64,000 nt of DNA, taken from NCBI GenBank assembly GCA_002151545.1, contig CP021237.1, positions 186,001 through 250,000 on the forward strand. The letters run 5' to 3'. Numbering within the stretch: position 1 is the first letter of the stretch; the number at the start of each line of letters is the position of its first letter. The stretch is from Sphingobacteriaceae bacterium GW460-11-11-14-LB5. GTDB lineage: Bacteria > Bacteroidota > Bacteroidia > Sphingobacteriales > Sphingobacteriaceae. Made by a program: the position numbers and the translations under genes. The notes beneath the pieces are model-generated. The model did not search any database and was not told the origin of the DNA. It was given only the letters and a program-made list of their open reading frames with translations. Positions 16,950-26,335 of the stretch are shown one piece after another.

Positions 16950-18107
16950 ATGAAACATATAAACGAAAAGCAACTTTTAAAGATTTTAGACAGATACAAC
17001 AAAGGAACCGCATCTGATGAGGAAAAAAAATTTTTGGAAACATATTCGATGCTGGTTAATAATGAAACCGATATCACAGATGTGCTGGATGAGCAGGCAA
17101 TTAAAAGTAATATCAAACAGCTTATAGATGCAAATGTAGGGGAGGGAAAGCTGAAGCAGAAGAAGGTTGGGAAGAAAATAGACTATAGATGGCTTTCTGC
17201 CGCTGCTGCGATCCTGCTCGTTGTTGCTATCGGTTATTTAAAACTAGATAAAAAACCAGCGCTCGCCGGCAGGCCTCAGGCCAATCCTCAAACCATTACA
17301 CCAGGTGGTAACAAGGCATTTTTAATTTTAGCTGACGGCAGCAGAATCAATCTGGATGCTGCAGGCAATGGAAAGGTTGCCCAACAGGCAGGAATCAGTA
17401 TTTCCAAAACGGCCAGCGGGCAATTAAGTTATACGGTTAGCGGTGCATCAAATCAGGGTTCAGCCAGTGCTTATAATACCATCGAAACACCTAAAGGCGG
17501 ACAGTATCTGGTGAAATTACCAGATGGGACACAGGTTTGGCTAAATGCAGCCTCATCTTTAAAATTTCCACTTGCCTTTTCAGCTAAGGAAAGAAAAGTG
17601 GTGTTAACCGGTGAAGGTTATTTTGAAGTAGCAAAAGATAAATCTAAACCATTTAGGGTGATGAGCGGAAATCAGATGGTGGAGGTGTTGGGTACACATT
17701 TTAATATTAACAGTTACGCCGATGAAGGTAACATTAAAACAACCCTGGTTGAAGGCCGTGTAAAAGTTCATTCAGCTGCAAAAACCAATACAGATCTGAT
17801 ACTGGTTCCAGGTCAGCAGGCTATAAATACCGGACAACTGATGAGTTTAAATGCCAACCCCAATATTGAAGAAATCATATCATGGAAAGAAGGTTCTTTT
17901 CAGTTTAACGATAGCAGTTTATCATCCATTATGCGCCAGCTTTCCAGGTGGTACGATGTAGATGTTGAATTTGTGGGGCAGGTTCCCGATTATCATTTCC
18001 GCGGACGGATTTCAAGGGATACCCCGATAACTCAAATTTTTGAAATACTAAAAACCGGAGGCTTAAACTTTACGATTGAAGGAAGGAGGATTATAGTAAG
18101 AGACTAA
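16950..18107 (+). CDS. FecR-family anti-sigma factor
   Basis: A 385-residue inner-membrane anti-sigma regulator. The N-terminal cytoplasmic part (about 1-75) should hold the sigma factor. One transmembrane segment lies near residues 78-97 (LSAAAAILLVVAIGYLKL). The periplasmic FecR domain spans about 175-275 (TPKGGQYLVKLPDGTQVWLN, then GEGYFEVAKD). A DUF4974-type secretin-like domain (about 315-385) can contact the STN domain of the adjacent SusC. This gene order, sigma-FecR-SusC with STN, is the standard trans-envelope signalling arrangement. Confidence 0.94.
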   Translation: MKHINEKQLLKILDRYNKGTASDEEKKFLETYSMLVNNETDITDVLDEQAIKSNIKQLIDANVGEGKLKQKKVGKKIDYRWLSAAAAILLVVAIGYLKLDKKPALAGRPQANPQTITPGGNKAFLILADGSRINLDAAGNGKVAQQAGISISKTASGQLSYTVSGASNQGSASAYNTIETPKGGQYLVKLPDGTQVWLNAASSLKFPLAFSAKERKVVLTGEGYFEVAKDKSKPFRVMSGNQMVEVLGTHFNINSYADEGNIKTTLVEGRVKVHSAAKTNTDLILVPGQQAINTGQLMSLNANPNIEEIISWKEGSFQFNDSSLSSIMRQLSRWYDVDVEFVGQVPDYHFRGRISRDTPITQIFEILKTGGLNFTIEGRRIIVRD

Positions 18108-18115
18108 CTTGAAAT

Positions 18116-18180
18116 AAAACTGCCAGGCAGTTTTAACCGGATTAAGCCAAAAAAACCGAATGTGTTTCGACCACATCCGG
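18116..18180 (+). promoter_or_regulatory. Two consecutive hairpins between fecR and susC
   Basis: Hairpin 1 is AAAACTGC-CAG-GCAGTTTT (18116-18134). Hairpin 2 is CCGAATGTG (18156-18164) with CACATCCGG (18172-18180), containing one mismatch. They lie in the 146-bp gap before the SusC gene. They could attenuate read-through from fecR or protect the 3' end of the sigma-fecR message. Confidence 0.5.
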
Positions 18181-18253
18181 CAATAGTTTAGGCTGAATCT
18201 GAAAGAAAAATATTGGATTAACTTTTTACAAAACAACCAAACCAAACAAAAAT

Positions 18254-21200
18254 ATGGATTTTTTTACTCCGTACCTACCTATTTATAAAAATAGGCAGGC
18301 AAACAGAATTGCCCAGGCTTTTTTTGCCTGGTACATGGGGATAGACCTCGATAAAAAAAGAAGATTTATCATGCGAATCAAACTGACAGCCTTGATCTGT
18401 TTTATAACCTGCCTTCATATTTATGCAGCAGGTTATGGGCAAAGCATTACTTTATCCGTAAAGAATGCATCACTGCAACTTGTGCTGGATAAGATTGAAA
18501 AGCAGAGCGGATACAATTTATGGGTGCAAACCGAATTGCTTAAAAAAAGCAATAAAGTATCTTTAGCGGTTAAAAACAAACCGCTGGACGCCGTACTGAA
18601 AGATGTTTTTAAAGACCAGACACTTAGTTATGCCATTGTAGGCAAAACGATTGTAGTCAAAAACAAGGTTGAAGAGCAAAACAACATCTTCGGTGGCCCC
18701 TTGATGGTTTTTGTAAATATTGAAGGTAAAATAGTAGATAGCAAGGGAGCACCGCTTCCCGGAGCATCGGTGAAAGTGAAGGGCACCACAAAAGCCACTA
18801 CTGCAAATACGGAAGGAAAATTTTCCCTTGTGGCAGATAAAAACGATGTCCTGCTGATTTCTTTTGTGGGTTACAAAACCAAAGAAGTTCCACTAAATGG
18901 ACAAAGTACGCTAACCATACAACTTGAAGAAAGTGCAGCAGAGCTGAGCGACTTTGTGGTGGTCGGTTACGGATCGACCAAAAAAGTAAATTTAACAGGC
19001 GCCGTAAGTACTGTTAGTGGTGATGTATTAAAAGACCGCCCGATTTCAAACATTGCACAGGGCTTGCAGGGTGTGATTCCCAATCTAACCATCACCAATT
19101 TTAGCGGGCAGCCTGGCCGTACTTCTGATTTAAACATCAGGGGATATGAGTCCATCAATGGCGGATCTCCGCTTATTGTAATTGATGGCGTGCCAACCAC
19201 ATCAAACAGCAGCCTTTATTCCCTTAATCCACAGGATGTAGAAAATATCACGGTATTAAAAGATGCGGCCTCGGCGGCTATATACGGGGGAAGGGCAACC
19301 TTTGGTGTGATCCTAATCACGACTAAAAGTGGCAAATTTAATTCTGGTTTGAATATAGAATTTTCTTCTAATTTTTCAGATAAGCGATTGACCGAATTAC
19401 CCAATATCGTAACCGATCCGGCAACTGTAATGCGGGTTAAAAATGAGGGTTATAAAGCTTATTACGGAACCGATTTATACAACCAAACTTTTATGGATTA
19501 TGCGAACAAACGTTCAGCCGATCCGAGTTTGCCTCCTTATTATATAGATCCTGCTGATCCGACAAAATACGTATATGTTGGTTCTACCAACTGGTTTGAT
19601 GAACTTTTCAGAAAAAATACGCCAACCTGGGATAATAATTTATCCATCAGGGGAGGCACAGAAAAGGTTACTTATAATGTCTCTGCCGGCTATCTGCGTC
19701 AGGAAGGATTGTTTGAAGGAAATCCGGATGTGTACAGCAGGTATTCATTGCGTAGCAAAACAGAATTTAAAGCCACTTCATGGTTGAAATTGGGTAATAC
19801 CACACAGTTGAGCAGGACAGGTTACAAATATCCTACCCTGTGGAATGGCCCTTCGAGAGGTGATTTGTTCCACGCTATTGGTAGAATACCAAGCTTTGAG
19901 ATTGTAAACAATCCAAATGGCTCCTATACCGCAAATGGCGTACTACTGGGCTATTTAAAAGATGGTGGACGCGGGGAGTCTCAGAAAAATGATTATTTAA
20001 CCACCTTTGAGGCACAGACAAATTTTTTCAAGAATAGCCTGAGGGTGACCACCAATTATACTTTCCAAAGTGTAAATGGAAATTTTCTAGACCCATATAT
20101 TCCTTTAGAATATCAGTATGCCAACCCAAATGTAAATATTCAGGATGGACAGAGCGGGCTTGGCCAGGGATATAATACCAGTAAATACAATGTATTTAAT
20201 GTATTTGGAGAATATGAAAAGAATTTTGGCAAACACAATGTTAAAGCCATGGCTGGTTATAGCCAGGAAGGTTATCATGAAGATAGCAATTCGATATTCC
20301 GAAATGACCTGATCAGCTCAAATACACCAAACATTGGTCTTGCATTGGGCAATCCATCCTATACTTCAACAGCAGGTGAATGGGCCTTAAGAAGTCAGTT
20401 TTTCAGGGTAAACTATGCCTATGATAACAAATACCTGTTAGAGGTTAATGGACGGAGAGATGGTTCATCCCGTTTCCCTGTTGATGACCGTTATGTATTT
20501 CTTCCTTCAGGATCAATAGGATGGCGCGTATCTGAAGAAAATTTCTTCAAAGGATTAAAACCTGCCATCAGCGACTTTAAATTAAGGTTCTCTTATGGTT
20601 CTTTAGGTAACCAAACGGTAAGTAAAGCGGGTAGCAGTGACCCGGATTATTATCCATACATACCATTAATGTCAAGTTCATCTAAAATAACCAATATTTT
20701 AGGGGGTAACCAGCCACCTGCGGTATATGCGCCAGGTTTGGTTTCACCAAGCTTAACATGGGAAAGACAATACACCAAAAACTGGGGAACGGATATTGCC
20801 CTGATGGGAAATAAACTGAATATCTCTTATGACTATTACATCCGGGATGTTAAAGATATGCTAACCTCATCAAGGCAACTTCCCGCTGTACTTGGTACAC
20901 CTCCCCCTAGAACCAATGCTGCTGATTTGAGAACAAGGGGATGGGAACTCTCCTTAAATTATAATAATAAGTTCAACCTCGCCAGTTCTGATTTTAAATA
21001 CAATTTCAGATTCGTTCTGGCGGATAATTATACCGTGATCACCAAATTCGATAATCCTAACGGCAATATTGGAGAATATTATGTAGGTAAAAGAATCGGA
21101 GAAATATGGGGAATGGAAACTGAAGGATTATTTCAGTCTGATGCTGAGGTAGCTGCACATGCCGATCAGTCTGCTGTAGACGGTTACTATGGTTTTCATG

Positions 21201-21832
21201 CAGGTGATCCAAAGTACAGAGATTTAAATGGCGACGGAAAAATCAATATTGGAAAACTGACCCTTGGCGATCATGGCGATCTGAAGGTGATCGGAAATAG
21301 AGAAGCACGTTATACCTACGGTATTAGCGGTGGTTTTAACTGGAAAGGATTCGATATGAGTTTTTTTTTACAAGGTGTAGCTAAAAGAGATTTCTGGTTA
21401 GGTACATCAAGTTATTTCTGGGGTACCTATCGTGCCCCGTGGGAGCATGTTTATCAGCATCAGCTGGATAACATGTGGTCGCCGGAAAATCCGGATGCCT
21501 ACTTTCCAAGGTATGCGGCCTGGAGAACAGGTGATATTGCAGAATGGCGGGATCTAGATGTCGTGCAGACCCGTTACCTGCAGGATGCTTCTTATCTGCG
21601 GTTAAAAAACCTGACCATTGGCTACAGGTTGCCGGAGAAGCTGGTAAAAAGAATCGGACTGAAGAGCTTTCGCTTCTATTTGAGTGGAGAGAATATTGGA
21701 GAAATCAATAACATTAAGTTCAAGGTGCTTGATCCCGAAACACTTGGCGGAGACGGCTCATCGTCATGGGGAACTGGAAAATCATATCCTTTCCAAAGAA
21801 GTTATTCAGCAGGTATTAATGTAACACTTTAA
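18254..21832 (+). CDS. SusC/RagA-family TonB-dependent transducer with STN domain (pair 2)
   Basis: A 1192-residue outer membrane transporter that can also signal. Signal segment: about 40-62, after a basic N-terminal extension common in STN-type SusC proteins. The STN (secretin/TonB short N-terminal) domain lies at about 63-140. A carboxypeptidase-regulatory-like domain follows (about 155-232), then a TonB plug (VVVGYGSTKKVNLTGAVSTV, about 235-355) and the barrel. The STN domain should report ligand occupancy to the preceding FecR. SusD follows after 18 bp. An internal start at 18371 (MRIKLTALICF) is an alternative that would keep the signal peptide. Confidence 0.95.
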   Translation: MDFFTPYLPIYKNRQANRIAQAFFAWYMGIDLDKKRRFIMRIKLTALICFITCLHIYAAGYGQSITLSVKNASLQLVLDKIEKQSGYNLWVQTELLKKSNKVSLAVKNKPLDAVLKDVFKDQTLSYAIVGKTIVVKNKVEEQNNIFGGPLMVFVNIEGKIVDSKGAPLPGASVKVKGTTKATTANTEGKFSLVADKNDVLLISFVGYKTKEVPLNGQSTLTIQLEESAAELSDFVVVGYGSTKKVNLTGAVSTVSGDVLKDRPISNIAQGLQGVIPNLTITNFSGQPGRTSDLNIRGYESINGGSPLIVIDGVPTTSNSSLYSLNPQDVENITVLKDAASAAIYGGRATFGVILITTKSGKFNSGLNIEFSSNFSDKRLTELPNIVTDPATVMRVKNEGYKAYYGTDLYNQTFMDYANKRSADPSLPPYYIDPADPTKYVYVGSTNWFDELFRKNTPTWDNNLSIRGGTEKVTYNVSAGYLRQEGLFEGNPDVYSRYSLRSKTEFKATSWLKLGNTTQLSRTGYKYPTLWNGPSRGDLFHAIGRIPSFEIVNNPNGSYTANGVLLGYLKDGGRGESQKNDYLTTFEAQTNFFKNSLRVTTNYTFQSVNGNFLDPYIPLEYQYANPNVNIQDGQSGLGQGYNTSKYNVFNVFGEYEKNFGKHNVKAMAGYSQEGYHEDSNSIFRNDLISSNTPNIGLALGNPSYTSTAGEWALRSQFFRVNYAYDNKYLLEVNGRRDGSSRFPVDDRYVFLPSGSIGWRVSEENFFKGLKPAISDFKLRFSYGSLGNQTVSKAGSSDPDYYPYIPLMSSSSKITNILGGNQPPAVYAPGLVSPSLTWERQYTKNWGTDIALMGNKLNISYDYYIRDVKDMLTSSRQLPAVLGTPPPRTNAADLRTRGWELSLNYNNKFNLASSDFKYNFRFVLADNYTVITKFDNPNGNIGEYYVGKRIGEIWGMETEGLFQSDAEVAAHADQSAVDGYYGFHAGDPKYRDLNGDGKINIGKLTLGDHGDLKVIGNREARYTYGISGGFNWKGFDMSFFLQGVAKRDFWLGTSSYFWGTYRAPWEHVYQHQLDNMWSPENPDAYFPRYAAWRTGDIAEWRDLDVVQTRYLQDASYLRLKNLTIGYRLPEKLVKRIGLKSFRFYLSGENIGEINNIKFKVLDPETLGGDGSSSWGTGKSYPFQRSYSAGINVTL

Positions 21833-21850
21833 GATATAAAATTGAAGATC

Positions 21851-23605
21851 ATGTTAAAGAATATAGGTATTTATTTAAGCATTGTTATAATTTTAATATG
21901 CTTTGGAAGTTGCAAAAAAGACTTTCTTGATAAACTCCCGATTACGGATATCGCTCCGCAAACTTTTTTTAAAAATGAAAAAGACCTGGAGTTATATTGT
22001 AACGGTTTGTACAGTCTGGTTCCTGGTGCAGGCATCATGACCGATGATACACAAAGCGATAATATGGAAACCCTACCTTATGATAAAGTAGTGGCCGGCG
22101 AATATCTGGTGCCAAGTACAGGTGGTGGCTGGAGCTGGAGTTATTTGCGGAGTGTAAATTATTTTCTCGAAAACTATGGTAAAGCAAATGCTGCTGCTGA
22201 GGCAAAGAACCATTATGTTGGCGTGGCCCGTTTGTTCCGTGCCTGGTTCTATTTCGATAAAGTAAAGCGGTTTGGAAATGTGCCCTGGTATTCGGGAACA
22301 ATGAACATTAATGACGAGGCGCAGCTGTATAAACCACAAGACCCGCGTACGCTGGTAATGGATTCTGTATTAAAGGATCTTGATTATGCTTCAGCAAATA
22401 TTCGGACATCTAAAACCCCGCTGTGGACAATAAACCGTTATGTGGCACTATCCTTAAAGTCGCGAATTTGTTTGTTTGAAGGTACCTGGCGCAAATACCG
22501 TGGAATTGCCGATGCAGATCGTTTTCTTATTGCCGCAAAAGATGCAGCTAAAAAAGTGATCGATGAAGGAGGTTATTCTTTGTACACTACAGGAAAGCCC
22601 GACGTAGATTACCTCAATTTGTTTGCCATGTCTGATGCGCCTCAAAACGAAGTCATATTGGCTTACGAATATAGTACAATATTAAACTTAAGGCATGCAT
22701 TTAGTGCCGAATCTGGCGCTTATGGCAGGGGTTTTACCAAAGAGATGGTCAATTCTTACCTGATGAAAGACGGTACTCCATTTACTTCAGTTGCCGGTTA
22801 TGCAACAAAAACCTATATGGATGAATTTGAAAACAGAGATCCAAGGTTGATTCAAACGGTGCTGAATCCACTTTATACCCGTACAGACAGAACAGATGCA
22901 AGCAAAAGATTTAGTCCCATTCCTAAAATTCCCGGAGGCACACCAACAGGCTATCTTCAGGTGAAATTTTACCAGGATGATCCGATTAAGGAGATTTACG
23001 GTCAATCTGATAATGATGCTCCGGTAATCAGGTATGCAGAAGTGCTGCTAAATTATGCTGAGGCTATGGCTGAGTTGGGAACAATTACCCAGGCGGACCT
23101 TGACTTGACCATCAATAAACTACGCGATCGTGTTGGAATGACCGGAGCTGCCCACCTTAACATGGGCGTGGCTATAGATCCGGTTTTGGCTGCGCAGTAT
23201 CCTGATGTAAGCAGTGCCCTGATTTTGGAAATTAGAAGAGAGCGCCGTGTGGAGCTTGCAGGCGAGGGTTTTAGGTACAGTGATATCTTACGCTGGAAAG
23301 CTGGAAACCTGCTCGCAAAGAAGTTTTACGGAATTTATTTCCCTGGACTTGGGGAGTACGACCTGACTAAGGATGGCAAACTCGACTTTGCGATTGTTGC
23401 CGCTATACCTGCAGTAAAAACACCAGGCGTTACTTATGCTGTGATTAACAAGGATATCTACCTTTCCAACGGGAACTCAGGCAATATCGTTCCTTATCCA
23501 AATCAGACCAAAACATTTAACGAAAATAAAAATTACTTATTTCCGATCCCTACTTCAGAGTTATTACTGAATAAAAACCTTATTCAAAACCCTGGGTGGC
23601 AATAA
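21851..23605 (+). CDS. SusD/RagB-family lipoprotein (pair 2)
   Basis: A 584-residue surface lipoprotein and partner of the STN-type SusC. The lipobox ends at C21 (CFGSC). The SusD-like N-terminal region includes ARLFRAWFYFDKVKRFG (about 123-139). The C-terminal part has the RRERRVELAGEGFRYSDILRW signature (about 460-480) and ends LIQNPGWQ. I start at ATG 21851 because the in-frame TTG at 21842 adds only three residues and lacks support. A terminator follows at 23631, so the phosphodiesterase gene behind it has at least partly separate control. Confidence 0.94.
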   Translation: MLKNIGIYLSIVIILICFGSCKKDFLDKLPITDIAPQTFFKNEKDLELYCNGLYSLVPGAGIMTDDTQSDNMETLPYDKVVAGEYLVPSTGGGWSWSYLRSVNYFLENYGKANAAAEAKNHYVGVARLFRAWFYFDKVKRFGNVPWYSGTMNINDEAQLYKPQDPRTLVMDSVLKDLDYASANIRTSKTPLWTINRYVALSLKSRICLFEGTWRKYRGIADADRFLIAAKDAAKKVIDEGGYSLYTTGKPDVDYLNLFAMSDAPQNEVILAYEYSTILNLRHAFSAESGAYGRGFTKEMVNSYLMKDGTPFTSVAGYATKTYMDEFENRDPRLIQTVLNPLYTRTDRTDASKRFSPIPKIPGGTPTGYLQVKFYQDDPIKEIYGQSDNDAPVIRYAEVLLNYAEAMAELGTITQADLDLTINKLRDRVGMTGAAHLNMGVAIDPVLAAQYPDVSSALILEIRRERRVELAGEGFRYSDILRWKAGNLLAKKFYGIYFPGLGEYDLTKDGKLDFAIVAAIPAVKTPGVTYAVINKDIYLSNGNSGNIVPYPNQTKTFNENKNYLFPIPTSELLLNKNLIQNPGWQ

Positions 23606-23630
23606 AATTGGTTACCGGTTAGTTTGAGAT

Positions 23631-23654
23631 AGCCCTCCTTCGGGAGGGCTTTTC
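23631..23654 (+). terminator. Rho-independent terminator after SusCD pair 2
   Basis: AGCCCTCC (23631-23638), a TTCG tetraloop and GGAGGGCT (23643-23650), followed by TTT. The stem starts 26 bp after the SusD stop codon. Confidence 0.92.
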
Positions 23655-23671
23655 TACAATTGTTTAAAAAT

Positions 23672-23685
23672 GATCGTATACGATC
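23672..23685. promoter_or_regulatory. 14-bp perfect palindrome before the phosphatase gene
   Basis: GATCGTATACGATC is perfectly palindromic and ends 15 bp before ATG 23701, right behind the terminator. A regulator bound here would block or control the alkaline-phosphatase-superfamily gene. I found no second copy in the window. Confidence 0.4.
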
Positions 23686-23700
23686 GATAGAAAAAATAAT

Positions 23701-24792
23701 ATGAAAAAAGCAGGTATTCTATTCTTGTTTATAAGTTTGGTTAATCATTTTGCTATTGCACAGCATAGTAATAAAGCCGGGAACCTCATCATCATTTCAA
23801 TAGACGGATTGCGGTGGCATGAGGTATTTCAGGGAGCCGAACAGCAACTTTTAACAAATAAAAAATACAATTCTCAGGATTCTACCGAGCGGATTAACAA
23901 GTACTGGGCCGATAATGAGCAAGACCGGCGGGTTAAACTCATGCCATTTGTATGGCGTACAATAGCAAAGCAAGGGCAGCTTTATGGCAACCGAAAAGAA
24001 GGAAGTTTGGTTAACGTTAAAAACACTTTTTGGTTTTCTTATCCTGGCCGAAATGAAAATTTAACAGGTTACCCTGATCCTAAAGTAAACAGTAACGACT
24101 ATCCTGATAATCCGAATAAAAATATACTCGAGTTTATAAATCAGCAAAAAGGCTATAAAGGCAAGGTGGTGGCCTTTGCTTCATGGGATGCCGTGGCCAG
24201 AATTATTAACCGCAATAGAAATGGATTAATGGTGAATAACCCATTTGAGGATGTTAAAGGAAACAACCTTACAGAGGCCCAAAAACTGGCTAATGAAGTA
24301 CAACATTACGAGCCGCAGTTATGGGGCAGTGGCGAGCGCTGGGATGCAAGTACTTATGCTATAGCAAAATCATATATCACAGCCAACCACCCTAAAGTAG
24401 TATATCTGGATCTGGCAGATACTGATGATCATGCACATGATGGTAAGTATGATTTCTATTTGGATGCCACCCATAATATTGATGCCATGATCGGCAGTTT
24501 ATGGAATTACATTCAGAAGGATCCGTTTTATAAAGATAATACAACAATCATTGTTATGCCAGATCATGGCCGGGGCGAAGGAAAACAATGGACAAGTCAT
24601 GGTTCCGGTACGCCACATTCTAATGATACCTGGTTTATGGCTTTGGGACCAAATATAAAACCGCTGGGCGAAGTGAAAAATAACGGACAGATTTATCAGG
24701 ATCAGTACGCTAAAACAATTGTCAGGTTATTGGGCTTTAATTTTACTTCGGTAAACCCTATAGGCGATGTGATTGAATCTGTTGTGAAATAA
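23701..24792 (+). CDS. Alkaline-phosphatase-superfamily (type I phosphodiesterase-like) hydrolase
   Basis: A 363-residue exported protein with a signal peptide (about 1-20, ending IAQ). The metal-binding pattern of the superfamily is visible: D31 in ISIDG near the start, D-T-DDHAHD near residues 240-247, D-HGR near 289-292, and H-GSGTPH near 300-306. These provide two divalent-metal sites for phosphomonoester or phosphodiester cleavage. The nucleophile is probably in the FWFSYPGRNENLTGY region (about 104-118), but the exact residue is unclear. The gene follows the SusCD pair with its own palindromic site. The substrate is unknown; nucleotide, sugar-phosphate or lipid phosphate esters are possible. 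Confidence 0.85.
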   Translation: MKKAGILFLFISLVNHFAIAQHSNKAGNLIIISIDGLRWHEVFQGAEQQLLTNKKYNSQDSTERINKYWADNEQDRRVKLMPFVWRTIAKQGQLYGNRKEGSLVNVKNTFWFSYPGRNENLTGYPDPKVNSNDYPDNPNKNILEFINQQKGYKGKVVAFASWDAVARIINRNRNGLMVNNPFEDVKGNNLTEAQKLANEVQHYEPQLWGSGERWDASTYAIAKSYITANHPKVVYLDLADTDDHAHDGKYDFYLDATHNIDAMIGSLWNYIQKDPFYKDNTTIIVMPDHGRGEGKQWTSHGSGTPHSNDTWFMALGPNIKPLGEVKNNGQIYQDQYAKTIVRLLGFNFTSVNPIGDVIESVVK

Positions 24793-25348
24793 CAGGAACA
24801 TGAAATGATAAGCCATTTTTTCGCTGTAGATACCCATTTGTCAAAAACCAGGCAAATGCACAGTTAAGCTTTAAAATATCGGCAGCCTACCATTGGCAGG
24901 ATATTAGACCTCATATCAGCTTTATTTTCTATATGGGGAAAAACTTAACCCAATCCAATTAATGTTGATGCACGAGCTTCTATTATATTTTCATCAGATC
25001 AGGCAGCAGTAATACCCGGTTTTCAATTATAAGCTGACAGATTATTAAGCGCAAATTAAAACAATCGTCATTCTGTTTACCGGCTGATGTTTTTTTGTGT
25101 ATAAGTTATTGTTAATCACGCAGGTAAGCAGGAGTGTGCATCATAAAATAAAATAAAAAATAAATTAATAGTTATAAACTTTGTTTAGTATTTGTATATT
25201 TGGTATGACTGAATATTAACTGATAGTAGTCGTATTTTAACTTGTTGATGAGGCGGGCTGGTTTTGAATAAATCCGCTTATCTCCAAAGATAACCCTGCG
25301 TTTGCAGCAGAAAAATATACCTAACAACTAAGCCATAATCTAAAAATA
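24793..25348. other. 556-bp gap with possible gene remnant and the promoter block
   Basis: The first part contains a frame (about 24861-24962) reading QLSFKISAAYHWQDIRPH and a later one in a different frame (about 24961-25040) reading NVDARASIIFSSDQAAVIPG. Both look like beta-barrel coding sequence, so a decayed outer-membrane gene is possible but unproven. The second part (25176-25250) is the promoter block shared with the ECF sigma gene. A small TTATC/GATAA hairpin lies near 25280-25295. Confidence 0.35.
25176..25250 (+). repeat. Shared promoter block, copy 2
   Basis: It matches 16195-16269: 28 of the first 29 bases are identical, including the TATATTTG -7 box at 25195-25202, with scattered similarity to the end. 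Unlike copy 1, no TTTG lies at the expected -33 position here. It sits about 100-170 bp before the phosphoesterase operon. Confidence 0.75.
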
Positions 25349-26317
25349 ATGGACAGGAAAGAATTTTTAAAAACAACAGGACTAGCGGGTGGAACTATGC
25401 TTTTTGCCCGGTTTCCTGACTTAAGTCCGGCCAAAAAGAAAGTCAGGATTGGTATGATCACCGATCTTCATCATGATGTAATGCATGATGGCATATCGCG
25501 CCTATCTGCATTTATTGATGAAATGAACAGGGAGCAGCCCGATTTCATTATACAGGGTGGTGATTTCTGCTATCCAAAAAAAGCAAATAGTCCACTAATG
25601 GATGTTTGGAATCAGTTTAAAGGTCCTAAATACCATGTAATTGGTAATCACGATACCGATGGCGGATATACACGCGATCAGGTCGTAACCTTTTGGAATG
25701 CCAAAGCTAAATATTACGCTTTTGATGTTAATGGTTTTCATTTTGTCGTGCTGGATGGAAATGAGCATAACGAAAGTGCCGATCGGCCAAAAGGTTATGC
25801 CCGTTTTATTTCGCCTACACAACTCGACTGGCTCAGAAAAGACCTTGAATCAACTGATTTAGAAACCGTGGTTTTTTGTCATCAGGGACTGGATAATGAT
25901 GCAGGTGGACTGGAAAACGGCACATTGCTGCGGTATACGCTGGAGCAGGCCAATAAAAAAGCAGGGAAACAAAAGGTAATTATGGTCATCAGCGGCCATC
26001 ATCACCAGGATTACTACAATTACATTAATCACATCCATTATGTGCAAATCAACAGCGCATCATACCAATGGCTTGGCGATAAGTATAAAGAAAGCCGTTA
26101 TTCGGAAGAGGTAGATAAAACACATCCATACATTAAATATACCGTGCCCTATAAAGATCCGATATGGGCGATGATTGAAATTGACCATAAAAACAGAATT
26201 ACAATTAAGGGTAAAAAGACTGTTTTTGTAGGTTCCTCGCCCGAAAAATCAGGGGTAAATATGGACGATTACATATATCCGATCGTACCCTATATTTCAG
26301 ACCGAAACTTAGGATAA
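25349..26317 (+). CDS. Calcineurin-like metallophosphoesterase 1
   Basis: A 322-residue exported phosphoesterase. The N-terminus (DRKEFLKTTGLAGG) resembles a Tat or Sec signal of secreted Bacteroidetes enzymes. All dimetal motifs are present in order: ITDLHHD (D-x-H, about residues 37-43), QGGDF (about 70), GNHDT (about 98), CHQG (about 179) and SGHHHQD (about 215). It cleaves a phosphomonoester or phosphodiester; the specificity is not readable. It is the first gene of a four-gene run with a second phosphoesterase, a DUF2490 protein and a LacI regulator, expressed from the block at 25176. Confidence 0.9.
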   Translation: MDRKEFLKTTGLAGGTMLFARFPDLSPAKKKVRIGMITDLHHDVMHDGISRLSAFIDEMNREQPDFIIQGGDFCYPKKANSPLMDVWNQFKGPKYHVIGNHDTDGGYTRDQVVTFWNAKAKYYAFDVNGFHFVVLDGNEHNESADRPKGYARFISPTQLDWLRKDLESTDLETVVFCHQGLDNDAGGLENGTLLRYTLEQANKKAGKQKVIMVISGHHHQDYYNYINHIHYVQINSASYQWLGDKYKESRYSEEVDKTHPYIKYTVPYKDPIWAMIEIDHKNRITIKGKKTVFVGSSPEKSGVNMDDYIYPIVPYISDRNLG

Positions 26318-26335
26318 ATAAATTTAAACACACAA

